From positions 1 to 9,299 of the forward strand of contig CADCWC010000152.1 of NCBI GenBank assembly GCA_902806305.1: a DNA stretch of 9,299 bases, read 5' to 3'. Numbering within the stretch: the stretch's first letter is position 1; each line of letters opens with the position of its first letter. Position numbers and translations under genes: made by a program. The notes under the pieces are model-generated. The model saw only the letters and a list, made by a program, of their open reading frames with translations, was not told the DNA's origin and ran no database searches. Source of the stretch: an uncultured Thermoleophilia bacterium (GTDB taxonomy: Bacteria; Actinomycetota; Thermoleophilia; Gaiellales; F1-60-MAGs149). Below are positions 6,707 to 9,299 of the stretch, piece after piece.

Positions 6707-6712
6707 AGGAGG
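6707..6712 (+). promoter_or_regulatory. Strong ribosome binding site of recA
   Basis: AGGAGG lies 5 nt before the ATG at 6718, inside a longer purine run GGGGAGGAGGA. It is the strongest Shine-Dalgarno in the window and fixes the recA start. Confidence 0.85.
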
Positions 6713-6717
6713 ATCGA

Positions 6718-7854
6718 ATGGATCAGCGCCAGCAGGCCCTGGACTCCGCCATCGGCCAGATCGAGCGCCAGTTCGGCAAGGGCTCGATCATGCGGCTCGG
6801 CGACGAGTCGCACGTGCCGATCTCGGCGATCTCCACCGGCTGCCTCTCGCTCGACGTCGCACTCGGCGTCGGCGGTGTCCCCCGCGGGCGCATCGTCGAG
6901 ATCTTCGGTCCCGAGTCGTCGGGCAAGACGACGCTCGTGTACCACATCATGGCCGAGGCCCAGAAGCGCGGCGGGCTGGCGGCGTTCATCGACGCCGAGC
7001 ACGCCATGGACCCGATCTACGCGCGCAAGATCGGCCTGAACGTGGACGACCTGCTCGTCTCGCAGCCCGACAACGGCGAGCAGGCGCTCGAGATCGCCGA
7101 GATGCTGATCCGCTCCGGCGCGCTCGACGTGATCGCCGTCGACTCCGTGGCCGCGCTCGTGCCGAAGGCCGAGATCGAGGGCGAGATGGGCGACTCCTTC
7201 GTCGGCCTCCAGGCCCGGCTGATGAGCCAGGCGATGCGCAAGATCACGGGCGGACTGAACCGGACCGGCACCGTGGCCCTGTTCACGAACCAGCTGCGCG
7301 AGAAGATCGGCGTGATGTTCGGCTCGCCCGAGACCACGCCGGGCGGCCGGGCGCTGAAGTTCTACTCGTCGGTCCGGCTCGACATCCGCCGCATCGAGAC
7401 GCTCAAGGAGGGCACGGAGGCGGTCGGCAACCGCGTGCGCGTGAAGGTGGTCAAGAACAAGGTCGCCGCGCCGTTCCGGCAGGCCGAGTTCGACATCGCG
7501 TACGGCGAGGGCATCTCGTGGGAGGGGTCCGTCCTCGACGTGGCGCTCGAGCACAAGATCGTCCAGAAGTCCGGCTCCTACTTCTCGTTCGACGACGAGC
7601 GCCTCGGCCAGGGCCGCACGAACGCCAAGGCGTTCCTGCGCGAGCACCCCGAGACGCTGGCCGCGATCCTGGCCCGGACCGTCGAGTTCACCGGCGTCAC
7701 GTCAGGCGGCGGTCCGTCGGTCCCGGCCGACGCGCCCGCCGACGGCGCGCCCACCGGTGCTCTCGGCGACGCCACGCCGGCCGCCAACGCGAACGTCCCG
7801 CCGATGCCCGCCCGCGGCGCCCAGAACGGTCGCCCCAAGGCCGCCGCGGGCTGA
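6718..7854 (+). CDS. recA: RecA recombinase
   Basis: RecA polymerises on single-stranded DNA, catalyses homologous pairing and strand exchange with ATP, and stimulates LexA self-cleavage. The 378-residue protein is complete: N-terminal oligomerisation segment (AIGQIERQFGKGSIMRLG), Walker A GPESSGKT (64-71), catalytic-Glu segment FIDAEHAMDP (90-99), Walker B region DVIAVDSVAALVPKAEIEGE, loop L1/L2 region with MGDSFVGLQARLMSQAMRK and the NQLREKIGVMFG block, then TPGGRALKFYSS. There is no intein. Residues about 325-378 form a low-complexity Gly/Pro/Ala tail that ends in a basic patch rather than the acidic tail of E. coli RecA. ATG 6718 is fixed by the AGGAGG. recX follows after 14 nt, probably in the same transcript. 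Confidence 0.98.
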   Translation: MDQRQQALDSAIGQIERQFGKGSIMRLGDESHVPISAISTGCLSLDVALGVGGVPRGRIVEIFGPESSGKTTLVYHIMAEAQKRGGLAAFIDAEHAMDPIYARKIGLNVDDLLVSQPDNGEQALEIAEMLIRSGALDVIAVDSVAALVPKAEIEGEMGDSFVGLQARLMSQAMRKITGGLNRTGTVALFTNQLREKIGVMFGSPETTPGGRALKFYSSVRLDIRRIETLKEGTEAVGNRVRVKVVKNKVAAPFRQAEFDIAYGEGISWEGSVLDVALEHKIVQKSGSYFSFDDERLGQGRTNAKAFLREHPETLAAILARTVEFTGVTSGGGPSVPADAPADGAPTGALGDATPAANANVPPMPARGAQNGRPKAAAG

Positions 7855-7868
7855 CCGCCGCCACCACG

Positions 7869-8450
7869 GTGTCCGAGATCACGCGCATCCGGCGCCGTCG
7901 CGGCGCCGGGCCGGCGCTGTTCGCCGTCGACCTCGACGGCGAGCCGTGGGTGACAGTCGACGAGGCGGCGCTGCTGCGGCTCGGCTGGCACGACGGCCTC
8001 GAGCTGGACGACGCCGCACGGCGACGCGGCGAGCACGCCGCACGGCTCGGGGCCACCGAGCGCCGCGCCGCTCGACTGCTCGCGGCACGGCCTCACGCCC
8101 GGCGGGAGTTGGAGGCGAAGCTGGCCCGGACCGCGGGCGGTGCCCCGGCGCGCGAGATCGTGCACCGTCTGAGCGAGCATGGGCTGCTCGACGACGAGGC
8201 CTACGCCCGTCGCGTCGCCTCCCGACGGCTCGCCCAGGGCTACGGTCCCGCCCGGATCGAGGCGGATCTGACCCGCGCGGGCGTCACGGCGACGCTCGTG
8301 CGCGACGTGCTCGGGGACCTCGGTCGGGAGGAGGTCCTCGACGCGGCGCGGCGCGTCGTCGGCCCCGATCCCGACGACGCGAGCTGGCGCCGGCTCGTCG
8401 GCCGCGGGTTCGACCCGGACCTCGTCGAGGACGTGCTCGGGGCGCCCTGA
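7869..8450 (+). CDS. recX: RecX family regulator of RecA
   Basis: RecX binds RecA filaments and limits their extension. The 193-residue product has an N-terminal beta-like segment (ALFAVDLDGEPWVTVDEAALLRLG) and the three-helix-bundle repeats typical of RecX: RAARLLAARPHARRELEAKL, then IVHRLSEHGLLDDEAYARRV, then SRRLAQGYGPARIEADLTRAG with the characteristic G-x-x-x-I-x-x-x-L spacing, followed by a C-terminal repeat (WRRLVGRGFDPDLVEDVL). The start GTG 7869 is chosen as the first start after the recA stop (14-nt gap) and gives MSEITRIRRRR; no clear Shine-Dalgarno is present, in keeping with translation linked to recA. A later start would cut into the N-terminal beta segment. Confidence 0.92.
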   Translation: MSEITRIRRRRGAGPALFAVDLDGEPWVTVDEAALLRLGWHDGLELDDAARRRGEHAARLGATERRAARLLAARPHARRELEAKLARTAGGAPAREIVHRLSEHGLLDDEAYARRVASRRLAQGYGPARIEADLTRAGVTATLVRDVLGDLGREEVLDAARRVVGPDPDDASWRRLVGRGFDPDLVEDVLGAP

Positions 8451-8524
8451 GCATGGTCGGCGACCGGGGGCGGCGTCGAGACCCTCAGGCCGGCCCGCAC
8501 GCAGACGACGCGGCGTGGTGCCCG

Positions 8525-8553
8525 TTGCCCGGGAGGCGCCCACGCGCTACGCT
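8525..8553 (+). promoter_or_regulatory. Candidate promoter of rny
   Basis: TTGCCC (8525-8530), a 17-nt spacer, and TACGCT (8548-8553) make the best -35/-10 pair in the window. Transcription would start around 8560, leaving a leader of about 200 nt before the GTG at 8759. The 70 nt between the recX stop and this site hold no obvious terminator. Confidence 0.55.
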
Positions 8554-8574
8554 CCCTGCGATCGACTTACCTTC

Positions 8575-8618
8575 TCCGGCGCGAAAGCGCCTGCACATCC
8601 CGGCTTTCTGACGCCGGA
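8575..8618 (+). ncRNA. Composite stem-loop in the rny leader
   Basis: TCCGGCG (8575-8581) pairs with CGCCGGA (8612-8618), and directly inside it GAAAGC (8583-8588) pairs with GCTTTC (8603-8608), around a 14-nt apical loop; the internal loop is 1 by 3 nt. That is 13 base pairs in a 44-nt element. A competing small hairpin, GGCGC-GAAA-GCGCC (8578-8591) with a GNRA-type tetraloop, excludes the long form, so the RNA could switch between two shapes. It matches no riboswitch class I know by sequence. Alternatives are a terminator for the recA-recX transcript, without a T-tract, or an RNase processing site. Confidence 0.45.
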
Positions 8619-8639
8619 CCAGACAGGTCGCCTCGGTGG

Positions 8640-8667
8640 CCCCGGTCGTCGGCGACGACCCCGGGGG
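8640..8667 (+). ncRNA. Second stem-loop in the rny leader
   Basis: GGTCGTC (8644-8650), loop GGC, GACGACC (8654-8660) form a perfect 7-bp stem. The flanking CCCC (8640-8643) can add four pairs with the G run at 8663-8667 across a small bulge. It follows the composite stem-loop by about 21 nt and precedes the rny start by about 90 nt. Confidence 0.4.
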
Positions 8668-8668
8668 T

Positions 8669-8698
8669 CCGGGCGACCATCCGACTCCCCGGGCGACC
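8669..8698 (+). repeat. Direct 10-bp repeat in the rny leader
   Basis: CCGGGCGACC occurs at 8669-8678 and 8689-8698, exactly 20 nt apart; its GGCGAC core also occurs at 8651-8656 inside the second stem-loop. The spacing is about two helical turns, so it could be a protein-binding repeat, but low-complexity GC-rich drift is equally plausible. Confidence 0.3.
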
Positions 8699-8758
8699 GG
8701 GGCAACGCGCGCATCGACCCGCGGCTCAGCCGACGGGTGAGGCACAAGAGAGGACAAC

Positions 8759-9299
8759 GTGAACGCTTTCGTGGTGGTCGGGCTGTTGCTCGGGCTCGCG
8801 ATCGGCGTCGCGCTGGGGTACGCCGTCCGCCGCCGGACGACCGAGCAGCAGGCGCAGGCGCGGCTCGAGGCCGCCGACCTCGCGCTCGCCGACGCCAGAC
8901 GTGACGCGGACGCGATCCGCAAGGAGGCCGAGCTCGCAGCCAAGGAGCGGGCGCTCCAGGTCCGGGCCGAGAGCGAGGCGTCGCTCGACGAGCGGCGCCT
9001 GGAGCTCGCACGCCTGGAGGAGCGCCTCGGGACGCGGGAGTCGCAGATCGAGTCGCGCGCCGCGGACCTCGGGCGCCGCGAGGAGACGCTCGGCGTCCGC
9101 GAGCGGGAGCTGCGCGAGCTGCAGGACGTCGTCGCGTCGCAGCGTGACGCGCAGCGGACGGAGCTCGAGCGGGTGGCCCGGATGACGGCGGCCGAGGCGC
9201 GGCAGACGCTGCTCCACGACGTCGAGGAGGCGACCCGGCACGACATGGCGAAACTGGTCCGGCGCGTCGAGGAGGAGGCCCGCCACGAGTCGGACCGGC
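8759..9299 (+). CDS. rny: Ribonuclease Y, N-terminal part (truncated by window edge)
   Basis: RNase Y is a membrane-anchored endoribonuclease that starts mRNA decay. The 180 residues visible show its N-terminal plan: one transmembrane helix (about 2-22, VVVGLLLGLAIGVALGYAV), a basic stop-transfer RRR, then a continuous charged coiled coil rich in Glu, Arg and Ala (about 28-145), and the family-typical block MTAAEARQTLLHDVEEATRH followed by LVRRVEEEARHE. The KH and HD domains (full length is usually about 520 residues) must lie past the window. GTG 8759 is supported by AAGAGAGGA (8746-8754) and by placing the membrane helix at the very N-terminus. It has its own promoter candidate and structured leader. 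The only doubt is confusion with another membrane-anchored coiled-coil protein; order after recA-recX and the EAR block favour RNase Y. Confidence 0.9.
   Translation, partial: MNAFVVVGLLLGLAIGVALGYAVRRRTTEQQAQARLEAADLALADARRDADAIRKEAELAAKERALQVRAESEASLDERRLELARLEERLGTRESQIESRAADLGRREETLGVRERELRELQDVVASQRDAQRTELERVARMTAAEARQTLLHDVEEATRHDMAKLVRRVEEEARHESDR

Noticed and set aside
8451..8758. Short plus-strand reading frames in the recX-rny gap as a small gene
   Set aside because: No RBS-backed start and no conserved-looking product; the region looks like promoter plus structured leader.
1..9299. CRISPR array, tRNA, rRNA, insertion sequence or phage genes
   Set aside because: No regularly spaced repeats, tRNA-like cloverleaf, transposase motif or terminal inverted repeats were seen on either strand.

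Overview
The window is very GC-rich bacterial DNA with GTG starts and Arg/Ala/Gly/Asp-rich proteins, which points to an actinobacterium. The order recA-recX-rny, with an HTH/transmembrane/DUF4115 (RodZ-like) gene and cinA just upstream, fits the class Thermoleophilia (Solirubrobacterales/Gaiellales type) best. The argument is that RNase Y is uncommon in classical Actinomycetia but present in deep-branching relatives. This placement is inferred from gene order and sequence style, not from a search.

Left part (1-2835). Two genes on the minus strand, probably co-transcribed, encode an RtcB-type RNA ligase (GTG at 2196) and, 63 nt further on, a LuxR-type regulator (ATG at 897). Divergent from rtcB is a short gene for a Gly-rich acidic protein of unknown function (2316-2759). 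It meets a minus-strand serine hydrolase of the beta-lactamase/class C PBP fold (2834-3778) tail to tail, across a perfect 12-bp hairpin that contains the hydrolase stop codon.

Middle (3779-4426). This stretch has no intact gene. On the minus strand it holds a decayed copy of an MpsC/DUF2294-family gene. A 49-codon core and the C-terminal tail are recognisable but lie in different frames, and the segment between them is missing.

Right part (4427-9299, all plus strand). This is a housekeeping block. The RodZ-like membrane protein overlaps cinA by one base (TGATG). Then come recA with its own -10 element and a strong RBS, recX 14 nt after recA, and the start of rny (RNase Y), cut off by the window edge. 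A roughly 200-nt leader precedes rny, with a good TTGCCC-17-TACGCT promoter and a long composite stem-loop.

Four upstream regions (rtcB, rodZ-like, recA, rny) share a TAnnCT hexamer, probably the housekeeping -10 element. For rtcB it lies so close to the GTG that the mRNA may be leaderless. No clearly novel multi-gene system is visible. The best leads are the decayed MpsC-like gene, the structured rny leader, and the pairing of RtcB with a LuxR regulator.
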